Assembly: GCA_902634325.1 (NCBI GenBank) | Contig: CACPJP010000003.1 | Span: 1-64,000, forward strand | Source: an uncultured Pelagibacteraceae bacterium | Lineage (GTDB): Bacteria > Pseudomonadota > Alphaproteobacteria > Pelagibacterales > Pelagibacteraceae | Direction of reading: 5' to 3' | Length of the DNA stretch: 64,000 bases | In this document: positions 9,172 to 17,806 of the stretch, in pieces | Position numbering within the stretch: position 1 is the first letter of the stretch | How the letters are laid out: the number at the start of each line of letters is the position of its first letter | Notes under the pieces: generated by a model | The model's input: the letters and a program-made list of their open reading frames with translations, nothing else | Told to the model about the DNA's origin: nothing | Database searches by the model: none | Program-made: the position numbers and the translations under genes

Positions 9172-10329
9172 TTAAATTTTAACTTTTGCTAAATTACCGA
9201 ACTCATTTTCATAAGCTAGTCTGTAATTAGGCTGATTCATCAACAAGTACTTCATTACTTTCTTAGCGTAAGCCTTTTGTGAGTTTACAACTTTCTTAAA
9301 GAAAGGATCTTTTTTATTGAAATCTCCAATAACTTTATCCCATCCTTTTAGTTGTTGAGCCAAAATTTCATCTGAAGTTTGATAAACATTTACTTTGTGT
9401 TTGTTCATCAACTTAGATAAATCATCTGAGTATCTCACTAGTGCTTTGAAGTAGTTGTCTGTATTCGCAGCATAAGCAGCATTTTTCAGAATAGCCTGGT
9501 GTTTAGGATCTAATCCGTTAAATGTCTTCTTATTAATTGGAATTTCAAACATCTCTTGGGATTGGTGAAAGCTACCTAAGTGATAATGCTTAGATACATC
9601 TTGCATACCAAACTGTGAGTCTGAAGTTGGGTTGTTAAATTCCGCGGCTTCAATCAAACCTGTTTTCATAGCAGGCTGAATTTCTCCGCCCGGAAGCTGT
9701 CTTACAACCATTCCCATTGCTGTTAAAACGTTAGTCGCAAGACCAACCGTTCTATACTTCATACCTTTAACATCAGACACTTTAGTTACGTTCTTTTTGA
9801 ACCAACCAAATGGCTGAGCAGGCATTGGCATATGAAAGAAACCTATATAGTTAAAGCCAACCTTTGAGACTACTTCTTCATATAGTTTTCTTCCTCCGCC
9901 GTACTCCATCCATCCCATAACTTCTTGGGATGACATTCCGTACGAAGGACCAGTACCAAACAATGATGCTGCTGGATTTTTTCCGTACCAGTAAGCAGTT
10001 ACCCAGTGTCCCATATCTAGAACTCCAGAACTTACTGCCTGACCAATTTCAGATGTTTTAACAACTGCACCAACTGGCTGAAGATCAATCTTCAGTTCTC
10101 CACCTGACATGTCGCTAACCATCTTTACATAGTCGCCTGCCATTTCGAAGAATATATTAGCTCCTGATGGCCAAGCTGCTTGCATCTTTAAAGTTTTAGG
10201 AGCACCAAACGCTACATTCGGCATTGCAATAGTTGCTGCCGCTGCTGCACCAGTTGCTGCTGCTGCTTTAAAGAACTTACGTCTAGAAGGAGTTTTAACT
10301 CTCTTCAACGTTTTTTCTTTCTTAGACAT
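9172..10329 (-). CDS. dctP: TRAP transporter substrate-binding protein (DctP family), Tat-exported
   Basis: The 385-residue protein starts with a Tat signal (SRRKFFKAAAATGAAAAA, about 16-33) ending near NVAFGAP, so it is exported folded to the periplasm. The mature part has DctP features: WPSGANIFFEMA, GVLDMGHWVTAYW, KGMKYRTVG with the substrate-binding Arg, and PAMKTGLIEAAEFNNPTSD. These resemble the 2-oxoacid-binding TakP branch more than the C4-dicarboxylate branch. With glcDEF and other 2-hydroxyacid enzymes adjacent, I infer a small monocarboxylate or 2-oxoacid ligand. A strong AAGGGGGA ribosome site precedes the ATG. Confidence 0.92.
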   Translation of the reverse strand: MSKKEKTLKRVKTPSRRKFFKAAAATGAAAAATIAMPNVAFGAPKTLKMQAAWPSGANIFFEMAGDYVKMVSDMSGGELKIDLQPVGAVVKTSEIGQAVSSGVLDMGHWVTAYWYGKNPAASLFGTGPSYGMSSQEVMGWMEYGGGRKLYEEVVSKVGFNYIGFFHMPMPAQPFGWFKKNVTKVSDVKGMKYRTVGLATNVLTAMGMVVRQLPGGEIQPAMKTGLIEAAEFNNPTSDSQFGMQDVSKHYHLGSFHQSQEMFEIPINKKTFNGLDPKHQAILKNAAYAANTDNYFKALVRYSDDLSKLMNKHKVNVYQTSDEILAQQLKGWDKVIGDFNKKDPFFKKVVNSQKAYAKKVMKYLLMNQPNYRLAYENEFGNLAKVKI

Positions 10330-10341
10330 TATTGTCCCCCT

Positions 10342-10355
10342 TAGTTAATTAACTA
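10342..10355. promoter_or_regulatory. 14-bp perfect palindrome upstream of dctP
   Basis: TAGTTAATTAACTA is a perfect 14-bp inverted repeat, directly upstream of the dctP ribosome-binding site. It could be an operator in the 5' untranslated region. AT-rich palindromes arise by chance in this genome, so this is a weak call alone. Confidence 0.3.
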
Positions 10356-10381
10356 GTTGTTTTATTTAAACACAAATGATG

Positions 10382-10396
10382 CAGGGAGTCTCGCTG
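10382..10396. promoter_or_regulatory. GC-rich inverted repeat, candidate operator for the TRAP operon
   Basis: CAGGGAGTCTCGCTG is a 15-bp inverted repeat about a central T, with one mismatched base pair. It stands out as GC-rich inside an AT-rich intergenic gap and lies about 55 bases upstream of the dctP start. It looks like a repressor or activator site, but no regulator gene is adjacent and I cannot name the protein. Confidence 0.35.
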
Positions 10397-10436
10397 ATTA
10401 GAAACAAATTTTTGATAGATTCAATTTTAAATTGTA

Positions 10437-11393
10437 TTAATTAATCCTGTTTCTACATTTACCGATACGAAAAAATTCATCTATATTACTTATTGCCAAA
10501 TCTGCCATTGCCGTACGAGTTTTTTTTGTAGCACTACCAAGATGGGGTAAAATAAATGCTGTAGGTTGATTTAAATAACCTTGGTGAATTTTTGGCTCTC
10601 CTTTATAAACATCTAAACCTATTGCATATATTTTTCTACTTATCAAAGCTTGAACCATAGCTTCATCGTCAATCATGTCTCCTCTTGCAACATTTGTAAT
10701 AATAGCTCCACTTGGAAAATATTCTAAGGTCTCCTTGTTTATAATATCTTTAGTTTCTTTCGTTGCAGGACAACAAATAGATAATACGTCAGAAACTGAA
10801 AATAAACTTTTTATATCTTTATGATATTTTGCGCCCATTTCAAGTTTTGGACTTAATCTTGATCTATTTCTGTAGTGAATTTCCATGCCAAAACTTTTAG
10901 CCAATTTTGCTAAAGCTCTTCCAATTCTTCCCATGCCTAAAATACCAAGCCTAGAACCCGTAAGCTGTTTCCCGATTAAAAAATCTGCTGACCATTTCCA
11001 ATTTTCATTCCTCGCATAATTTATACCCTCGTTAGCCCTTCTACATGCACCAAGAATTAATAACATTGCTATTTCGGCTGTAGCATCTGTGAGAACGTCT
11101 GGAGTATTGGTAACAGCAATATTTCTTTTTTTTGCTGCTTCGTGATCAATATTCCCAAAACCAACAGCAAAATTAGAGATGATTTTAACACTTGAAGGTA
11201 GACTATTTATAACTTTTTCATCAATCTTATCGGTCAAAGAACTTAAAATTCCATCAAAGCCTTGGGTTAATTCAATTAATTTTTTTTGTGAATAAACTTC
11301 ATCATTCAAATTTAACTTAACATCCCAAAGTTTAGCTGCTCTTTCTTCATTTGCTCTTAATAATTTTCTAGTAATTAAAATTTTTTTTTTCAT
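10437..11393 (-). CDS. D-isomer-specific 2-hydroxyacid dehydrogenase (glyoxylate/hydroxypyruvate reductase-like)
   Basis: These NAD(P)H enzymes interconvert 2-oxoacids and D-2-hydroxyacids. The nucleotide-binding motif GMGRIG is at 153-158. The catalytic triad is visible: Arg237 in NVARGD, Glu266 in YKGEP and His284 in LPHLGSAT. The 318-residue length is normal. It overlaps glcF by 4 bases, so it is the last gene of the glc operon. Reduction of glyoxylate to glycolate, or of hydroxypyruvate, is the natural guess from context. Exact substrate is uncertain. Confidence 0.88.
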   Translation of the reverse strand: MKKKILITRKLLRANEERAAKLWDVKLNLNDEVYSQKKLIELTQGFDGILSSLTDKIDEKVINSLPSSVKIISNFAVGFGNIDHEAAKKRNIAVTNTPDVLTDATAEIAMLLILGACRRANEGINYARNENWKWSADFLIGKQLTGSRLGILGMGRIGRALAKLAKSFGMEIHYRNRSRLSPKLEMGAKYHKDIKSLFSVSDVLSICCPATKETKDIINKETLEYFPSGAIITNVARGDMIDDEAMVQALISRKIYAIGLDVYKGEPKIHQGYLNQPTAFILPHLGSATKKTRTAMADLAISNIDEFFRIGKCRNRIN

Positions 11394-12691
11394 ATATTAC
11401 CAAGACCTCTGGGTTTTGGTCCACCAGTGTACCAATCAATTAATTCTACTGTATGAACTATTGGAATATTGATCCCATTAGCAATTTGGACCATACATCC
11501 AATATTTCCAGTAGAAATTAAATCTGGTTTTACCTTACTAATATTTTTGACCTTCTGTTTTAACAATTGTTTTGCAATATTTGGATGTAAAATATTATAG
11601 GTTCCAGCCGAACCACAACAGATATGTCCATCTGGTATATCTAAAATTGTGTTTCCAGTTTTTTTTAATAAATCTATTGGTTGTTTGTGAACATTTTGAC
11701 CATGCTGCATAGAACAAGCAGAATGATATGCAATATTATATTTTTTTGAATTCTTTTCTTTTTTAAAATTAAGTTTCAAATTTTCATCAAGAAATTCTGA
11801 GATGTCTCTTGCTAGATCGGATATTTTTTTAGCTTTCTTTTTCAGTTCTTTATCTTCTCTAAGTATGAATCCATAATCTTTTAAAGTAGTTCCACATCCT
11901 GAGGTATTAGAAATAATAGCATCCAATCCATTTTTTAAATATTCGTCATACCATAAGTTAATATTTTTTTTAAAATTTTCTTTTGCAAGATTTTCTTTTC
12001 CGAGATGATGATTTAAAGATCCACAACATTCTATTTCTGGCATTGTAATTACTTCAACTCCATGCCTAGTTAATAATCTGATAGTAGATTCATTGATTTG
12101 TGGTGAAACAACTCTTTGTACACACCCAATTAATAAAGCAACCCTTGCAGTTGGTTTTTTTCTTTCAGCTTTATAAATATTCTGAGATCTTAGCGTCTTT
12201 CCATATATTTTCTTGGGAGCCAGATCTAACATGCTCCTTAGGTTTTTTGGCATTAAAAATTTAAAAATTTTTCCAAACTTTGATAATAAAATTAAAAATT
12301 TAAAAATGTTAGGTTTTGGCAAAGTTTTTGAGAGAAAATCTCTAAATGTTCTTTCTGAAAATGACCTTTTATATTTCTTCTCTATGTAATTTCTTCCGTG
12401 ATCAATTAAGTGCATATAATTAACTCCTGAAGGACAAGTGGTCATACAAGCATAACACGACAAACATTTGTCAATATGTGACACCACTTTTTTAGTTGGA
12501 GTTTTTTTCTTTTCTATCATTTCTTTTATTAAATATATTCTTCCTCTCGGACCATCCAGTTCATCTCCCAGAAGATTAAAGGTTGGGCATGTTGCATTGC
12601 ACATACCACAATGAACGCATTTTCTTAAAATTTTTTCTGTAGATTTGTTATCTTTATCCTTTAGTTGATCGTCTGAAAAATTTGTTTGCAT
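11390..12691 (-). CDS. glcF: Glycolate oxidase iron-sulfur subunit GlcF
   Basis: GlcF passes electrons from the flavin subunits to the quinone pool at the membrane. Two [4Fe-4S] motifs are present: CVHCGMCNATCP (C25, 28, 31, 35) and CLSCYACMTTCP (C76, 79, 82, 86). Two CCG domains follow, with ECCGSLNHH and HICCGSAGTYN. The 433-residue length is normal. It directly abuts glcE (no gap) and overlaps the dehydrogenase gene by 4 bases. Confidence 0.95.
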   Translation of the reverse strand: MQTNFSDDQLKDKDNKSTEKILRKCVHCGMCNATCPTFNLLGDELDGPRGRIYLIKEMIEKKKTPTKKVVSHIDKCLSCYACMTTCPSGVNYMHLIDHGRNYIEKKYKRSFSERTFRDFLSKTLPKPNIFKFLILLSKFGKIFKFLMPKNLRSMLDLAPKKIYGKTLRSQNIYKAERKKPTARVALLIGCVQRVVSPQINESTIRLLTRHGVEVITMPEIECCGSLNHHLGKENLAKENFKKNINLWYDEYLKNGLDAIISNTSGCGTTLKDYGFILREDKELKKKAKKISDLARDISEFLDENLKLNFKKEKNSKKYNIAYHSACSMQHGQNVHKQPIDLLKKTGNTILDIPDGHICCGSAGTYNILHPNIAKQLLKQKVKNISKVKPDLISTGNIGCMVQIANGINIPIVHTVELIDWYTGGPKPRGLGNI

Positions 12692-13948
12692 TTATATTCC
12701 TGTATACATTTTGCCTGGATTAAAAATTCTTTTTGGATCAAAGCTTTTTTTTAAACCTTGTGAAATCCTAAATTTAATTGGATCAATAGTGAATATTTCA
12801 GAGGAAGATTTAAGATTTTCTGGAGATTTAATTACCGTTAAATATCCCCCTATATCTAGCACTCTTTTTCTAATTTGATCAATTTTTTGATTGGATAAAT
12901 AATCTAATTCTAACCAAACTAATGAACCTCCCCAATCAATAAAATAGGTCGGATGAAAGGTTTTTAGTCTACTTATTAAATTTATTGTTTCTGATGCAGG
13001 GATTACAGCTCTTAGAATATTTTTTTGATTTTTCGAAAAAACTTTGAGATTCCTTGTGTCTTCCCAAAAAATTTCTGACTGAATACTATCCAAAACTGTG
13101 ATATTTTTATCTATTAAAGACAGGTCTTCGATAAGATTATTTATTCTTTGTTCTGTTGAAGTTTTTGTACCCTCGACTCTTATAGCGGTTATTGAACCAG
13201 GATGGGTGAGATCGTTAAATACGAAATTGTTTCTGAAATTGGCCGGATAAAATACTACGCCTGATGGATCATTTGATGAAGCTATAGCAGATACCATGAT
13301 GCCCAGAGAATGCTCTAATGCCAAGCCACTAACGATTATAGTCTTTGTATCAGTTTGTAGTGGTAGGACTTTTAAAGTAATTTCACTTAATACCAAAAGA
13401 GTCCCGAAAGAACCTGTAACTAATTTGGATAGATCATATCCTGTTACATTTTTCACAACGGTTCCTCCTGATTTAATTTTTTCACCTTTTCCATTATATC
13501 CTTTAAAACCAAGAATATGATCCCTTGCACTACCAACTTTAAATCTTCTAGATCCAGAAAAATTGCATGACAAAGTTCCACCTATGGTTCCTTCGTTTGA
13601 ATCTGTTTTAAATAGTTCAGAAAAATTTATAGGTTCAAAAGCCAAGTATTGATTATTCTTTTTCAATTCATCCTGTACAGTTTTAACTGGGGTTCCAGCT
13701 TTAACTGTTATGTAAAGTTCCTCAGGTTTATATTCTAAAATCCCTGAAATATTAGACATATCAAGAATTTTTGCACATTGAAGTTTTTTTCCTATTTGAT
13801 TTTTTGTTCCCGCTCCCACTATTTCAATTGGCAAATCTTTTTTATAGCAATATTTTATTATCTCCTGAAGATCATTTTCATTATTAGGTTTTAATATATC
13901 TGAATTAAAATCTAGGAATGTCTGAGAATTTTGATTTGTCTCTTCCAT
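12692..13948 (-). CDS. glcE: Glycolate oxidase FAD-binding subunit GlcE
   Basis: The 418-residue protein is a second, GlcD-like FAD subunit. It has the PCMH-type FAD fold (about 20-200) with VGAGTKNQIGKK, EGTIGGTLSCNFSGSRRFKVGSARDHILG and GGTVVKNVTGYDLSKL. The C-terminal DPKRIFNPGKMY is the usual ending of this oxidase superfamily. The start codon lies 44 bases inside glcD; no closer ATG exists, so coupling is tight. It functions with GlcD and GlcF. Confidence 0.93.
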   Translation of the reverse strand: MEETNQNSQTFLDFNSDILKPNNENDLQEIIKYCYKKDLPIEIVGAGTKNQIGKKLQCAKILDMSNISGILEYKPEELYITVKAGTPVKTVQDELKKNNQYLAFEPINFSELFKTDSNEGTIGGTLSCNFSGSRRFKVGSARDHILGFKGYNGKGEKIKSGGTVVKNVTGYDLSKLVTGSFGTLLVLSEITLKVLPLQTDTKTIIVSGLALEHSLGIMVSAIASSNDPSGVVFYPANFRNNFVFNDLTHPGSITAIRVEGTKTSTEQRINNLIEDLSLIDKNITVLDSIQSEIFWEDTRNLKVFSKNQKNILRAVIPASETINLISRLKTFHPTYFIDWGGSLVWLELDYLSNQKIDQIRKRVLDIGGYLTVIKSPENLKSSSEIFTIDPIKFRISQGLKKSFDPKRIFNPGKMYTGI

Positions 13949-15404
13949 GAATGTGTAGCCTTCCTTCTTCAGCGCATTTTCTTAAAATGGGGTATACTTT
14001 CCCTGGATTTAATAAAGAGCTTGGATCCAATGAATTTTTTATACTGATTTGTTGTTGAATATCATTATTGTTAAACATCTCACACATTAGTTCGCGTTTT
14101 TCTACACCTATACCGTGCTCTCCGGATAAAACTCCACCAAATTTCACACATAATTTTAAAATATCTGCACCAAACTTTTCTGTTTTTTCCAATGATTTTT
14201 TATCATTGGCATCAAACATAATAATTGGATGCAAATTCCCATCGCCTGCATGAAACGCATTAGCTACAGGCAACTTGTATTTTTTTGATAGTTCTCTGAT
14301 TTCTTTTAAAACTTTGGCTAGTTTACCCCTGGGAATAGTCCCATCTACACAATAATAATCCGGCGCCATTTCTCCACAAGCCGGAAAAGCTGCTTTTCTC
14401 CCCGACCAAAATTTTAATCTCTCTTCGTCTGATTTGCTTATTTTGACACTTGAACATTTATTTTGTTTTGCAATTTCAGCCACCTTATTAATTAGTTCAT
14501 TAACCTCTGATTTTGTTCCATCTAATTCAACTATTAACATTCCTTCTGCATCCAAAGGATAACCGGCTTTAGAAAAATTATTAGTTGCTTCAAGCAAGAC
14601 TTTATCCATCATTTCCATGCCGGAAGGAATTATTCCTTCTGAAATAATTTTCGTAACACAATTTCCTCCATCCTCTATAGTTGGAAAACCAAGGAGAATA
14701 GCTTTGACTGTACCAGGTTTTTTTAAAATTTTTACAGTAACCTCGGTAATTACGCATAACAAACCTTCAGATCCAGTTATTAATCCAAGAAGATCATAAC
14801 CAGGTGAGTCGAAAACCTTTCCTCCAACTCTTGTTATGGTTCCGTCCATTAAAACTATTTCTATTCCAAGAATATTATTAGTTGTTGTTCCATATTTTAA
14901 TGAGTGAACTCCTCCCGAATTTTCAGCAACATTACCTCCTATTGAGCAAGCTATTTGGCTTGAAGGATCTGGGGCATAATAAAAACCCTTATCTTGGACA
15001 GCATGTGTAATAGCAAGATTTGTTACACCTGGCTGAGCTACAACACATCTATTTTCATAATCTTTTTCTAATATTTTATTAAATTTTCCAAGACCTAATA
15101 AAATACAGTCTGCCAAAGGTAAAGCACTTCCCGCCAAACCAGTGCCAGCACCTCTTGGTACGACTTTTATTTTTCTCCTATTACAATAGGATAAAATCTT
15201 ACTTACCTCTTGAGTAGTCTCTGGCAAAACTACAAGCATTGGTGTTTGTTTGTAAGCTGTTAAACCATCTGTTTCATATGGCTTTAATTCTTCACGCTCA
15301 AATAAAACATTCTTTCTATTTGTAAAAGAATAAATATCTTTCACTATTTGGTCTTTATCTTTTAGAATCTTTCTATCAACTTTAGGCATTTTTAAGGTAG
15401 TCAT
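13905..15404 (-). CDS. glcD: Glycolate oxidase catalytic subunit GlcD
   Basis: GlcD oxidises glycolate (and often D-lactate) to glyoxylate (or pyruvate). The 499-residue flavoprotein shows the FAD fold with PRGAGTGLAGSALP and DPSSQIACSIGGNVAENSGGVHSLKYG. The C-terminal substrate domain contains NAFHAGDGNLHP and GGVLSGEHGIGVEKREL with conserved histidines. It is the first gene of glcD-glcE-glcF-dehydrogenase. A promoter almost touching the ATG suggests a very short or absent leader. Confidence 0.95.
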   Translation of the reverse strand: MTTLKMPKVDRKILKDKDQIVKDIYSFTNRKNVLFEREELKPYETDGLTAYKQTPMLVVLPETTQEVSKILSYCNRRKIKVVPRGAGTGLAGSALPLADCILLGLGKFNKILEKDYENRCVVAQPGVTNLAITHAVQDKGFYYAPDPSSQIACSIGGNVAENSGGVHSLKYGTTTNNILGIEIVLMDGTITRVGGKVFDSPGYDLLGLITGSEGLLCVITEVTVKILKKPGTVKAILLGFPTIEDGGNCVTKIISEGIIPSGMEMMDKVLLEATNNFSKAGYPLDAEGMLIVELDGTKSEVNELINKVAEIAKQNKCSSVKISKSDEERLKFWSGRKAAFPACGEMAPDYYCVDGTIPRGKLAKVLKEIRELSKKYKLPVANAFHAGDGNLHPIIMFDANDKKSLEKTEKFGADILKLCVKFGGVLSGEHGIGVEKRELMCEMFNNNDIQQQISIKNSLDPSSLLNPGKVYPILRKCAEEGRLHIHGRDKSKFSDIPRF

Positions 15405-15410
15405 AATTTT

Positions 15411-15439
15411 ATTCTATAATCTAAAAATACTCTGGTCAA
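15411..15439 (-). promoter_or_regulatory. Predicted promoter of the glcDEF operon (possibly leaderless)
   Basis: On the minus strand TTGACC (15434-15439) and TAGAAT (15411-15416) are 17 bases apart. Only 6 bases separate the -10 box from the glcD ATG, so transcription would begin at or next to the start codon. A second possible -10, TATAAT (15443-15448), would give a leader of about 35 bases but lacks a good -35. Confidence 0.4.
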
Positions 15440-15480
15440 AAAATTATATGCCCAAAATATACTAATAAATTTGATTTTTA

Positions 15481-16641
15481 CTAAAGAATCTTTTTAATTT
15501 TATCTAGTGCCTGAGAAATATCGTTTCTGGATGCCGCAAAGCTAAATCTTACATAATCTACAGCAGTTTTCCCAAATGCAGTTCCGGGCACAATAGCTAC
15601 TCCCGCCTCATGTATACATTTTTTTGTAAATTCTGAACCGTTCATTCCTGTTCCAATTACTTTTGGGAATACATAAAATGCTCCTCCTGGCAAACTACAC
15701 TCTACACCTGGTAGGTTATTTAAACCCTCATGAATTAATTTTCTCCGTTGAGTAAATTTTTCCATCATAATGTTAATAGAATCATCTGGTCCATCTAGTG
15801 CGGCAATTCCTGCAAACTGTGCTGCTGCATTTACGCAAGATACACTGTTAATTAAAAGTTTATTAATATGTTCAATTAAATTTTTGGGCCAAAAACTCCA
15901 TCCTAATCTCCAACCTGTCATTGAGTATGCTTTACTCCATCCTTCCAGAACAATAAGTCTTTCTCTTAATTCTGGATAATTAAAAAAAGTTGGCATTTCT
16001 TTTCCATCAAAAATTTGTCTACTATAAATTTCATCACTTAAAATTGTAACATGAGGATGTTTTTTAAGACCTTCGGCTAACACATCAATTTTAGGTTTTT
16101 CAACAAAACTTCCAGTTGGATTATTTGGATTAATCAATATCAATAATCTAGTTTTGTCTGTAATTAATGATAAAACTTTTTCAGGATCAAATTTTAAGTC
16201 CTTATCCTCTGTAAGATCATATGGTACTGCGGTGGAACCAGTATAGTTAATCATAGACTCATAAATTGGAAAACCAGGTGTAGGATGAATTATTTCGGCA
16301 CCAGGCTCACCAAAACATTGTATGGCATAATGCATCGTGGGTTTTCCTCCCGGCATTATTGTGATTCTCTCTGGATCAATTTCTTGATTATAAAGTTTTT
16401 TTATTTTTCGAGTAACTGCTTGCCTACATTCTAAAATTCCATTTGATAAAACATAACCATGATGACCATCATCCAAAGCTTTCTTCGCAGCATCAACTAT
16501 GTGCTTTGGTGTTTTAAAGTCTGGCTGGCCTAAGCTTAAATGGATTATTTTCTTGCCTTGGGCCTCAAGTTTTTTTGCTTCAGCTAATACGGCAAAAGCA
16601 GATTCTGTTCCTAATCTTTCTAAGCTTTTTGCTAATTTCAT
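15481..16641 (-). CDS. PLP-dependent class I/II aminotransferase
   Basis: The 386-residue protein is a fold-type I aminotransferase of the aspartate/alanine type. Markers are GQPDF near the N-terminus, NPNNPTG (171-177), SDEIYS (202-207) and the PLP lysine K237 in GWSKAYSMTGWRLGW. The start overlaps the lldD-like gene by one base (TAATG), so it is co-translated with an oxidase that makes 2-oxoacids. The glc operon follows 77 bases later. Transamination of glyoxylate to glycine is a reasonable hypothesis, but aspartate or another amino acid cannot be excluded from sequence. Confidence 0.87.
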   Translation of the reverse strand: MKLAKSLERLGTESAFAVLAEAKKLEAQGKKIIHLSLGQPDFKTPKHIVDAAKKALDDGHHGYVLSNGILECRQAVTRKIKKLYNQEIDPERITIMPGGKPTMHYAIQCFGEPGAEIIHPTPGFPIYESMINYTGSTAVPYDLTEDKDLKFDPEKVLSLITDKTRLLILINPNNPTGSFVEKPKIDVLAEGLKKHPHVTILSDEIYSRQIFDGKEMPTFFNYPELRERLIVLEGWSKAYSMTGWRLGWSFWPKNLIEHINKLLINSVSCVNAAAQFAGIAALDGPDDSINIMMEKFTQRRKLIHEGLNNLPGVECSLPGGAFYVFPKVIGTGMNGSEFTKKCIHEAGVAIVPGTAFGKTAVDYVRFSFAASRNDISQALDKIKKIL

Positions 16642-17792
16642 TATCTGAAAATAATTTTTGACTTATTTAATTCTTTCACCGATTTACATCCCAATAATAT
16701 CATATCACGCTTAATTTCATCTTGCATTTTTTGCAATACAGCTTCTACACCTTTTTGTCCTCCTGCTCCAAGTGCAAATAAATATCCTTTACCAAAACTA
16801 CATGCTGTTGCTCCAAGTGATAAAGCTTTCAAAACATGCGTTCCTCTTCTAATACCTCCATCTAAAATTATTTCCATTTTTCCACCTACTGCATCTGCTA
16901 TTGCTGGTAACTGATCAAATGGTGCTCTTGAGCCATCAAGTTGTCTACCACCGTGATTGGACAACATAATTGCTGAAGCACCAATTTCCGCTGCTCTCTT
17001 TGCATCTTCAATTGACATTACACCTTTAATGGCAAATGGTTTTCCCCATCTTTTTATGCAATACTCAGCATCTTTCCAACTCATTGCTGGATCATATTGT
17101 TCATTAATATATTCCATTACGCCTTTGGCTATGCTGCTACCCTTTTTTGTGAAATGAGATACATTGGCTAACTGAAATTTCTCGTGAGTTAAATAATTAA
17201 TTGCCCATTTCGGATGTAAAGCAAAACTTAGTAAACTTTTCAAAGTTAATTTTGGTGGCGTAGTAAATCCCCATCTATAATCTCTTTCTCGGTTGCCAGC
17301 AACAACTGTGTCTACTGTTAAGCACATAGCATTAAAACCTGATTTTTTACATCGATCAATTAAATTATCAGTTAAACTTTTATCCTTATGAATATATAAT
17401 TGAAATAATTTTGGACCCCCCGAAATATTTGAAATTTCTTCAATTGAAGACGTAGACATAGTCGACATGCTGTAGAATGTGTCAAATTTTTCTGCTGCAC
17501 GAGCGCTAGCCTTGTCTCCATCATGATGATACAGTTTTTGCATAGCAGTTGGAGACAAAAAAATAGGCATTTTTATTTTTTTCCCAAATACTTCAGTTGA
17601 TAAATCTGGTTCTCCTACACTTGCTAAAATATCAGGAACTAAATCACATTTTGAAAAGGACTCAGTATTTCTTCTGAGAGTTGTCTCATCATCTGATCCT
17701 CCATCAATATAATGAAATATTGGTGCTGGTAAATTTTTTTTTGCTAATTTTCTAAAATCATCAAAGTTGTAACAATCTTTCAGATTCATCAA
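16641..17792 (-). CDS. FMN-dependent 2-hydroxyacid oxidase/dehydrogenase (LldD/GOX family)
   Basis: The family oxidises L-2-hydroxyacids such as L-lactate or glycolate using FMN. Visible elements are HYIDGGSDDE (27-36) and the catalytic His280 and Arg283 in SNHGGRQLDGS. FMN phosphate binding is seen in DGGIRRGTHVLKALSLGA, followed by GKGYLFALGAGG. Length 383 is typical of LldD. It precedes the aminotransferase with a one-base overlap. Whether it is a lactate dehydrogenase (electrons to quinone) or an oxidase (to oxygen) cannot be decided here, so I give no symbol. Confidence 0.9.
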   Translation of the reverse strand: MMNLKDCYNFDDFRKLAKKNLPAPIFHYIDGGSDDETTLRRNTESFSKCDLVPDILASVGEPDLSTEVFGKKIKMPIFLSPTAMQKLYHHDGDKASARAAEKFDTFYSMSTMSTSSIEEISNISGGPKLFQLYIHKDKSLTDNLIDRCKKSGFNAMCLTVDTVVAGNRERDYRWGFTTPPKLTLKSLLSFALHPKWAINYLTHEKFQLANVSHFTKKGSSIAKGVMEYINEQYDPAMSWKDAEYCIKRWGKPFAIKGVMSIEDAKRAAEIGASAIMLSNHGGRQLDGSRAPFDQLPAIADAVGGKMEIILDGGIRRGTHVLKALSLGATACSFGKGYLFALGAGGQKGVEAVLQKMQDEIKRDMILLGCKSVKELNKSKIIFR

Positions 17793-17806
17793 TTTTTTGA
17801 ATTAGC

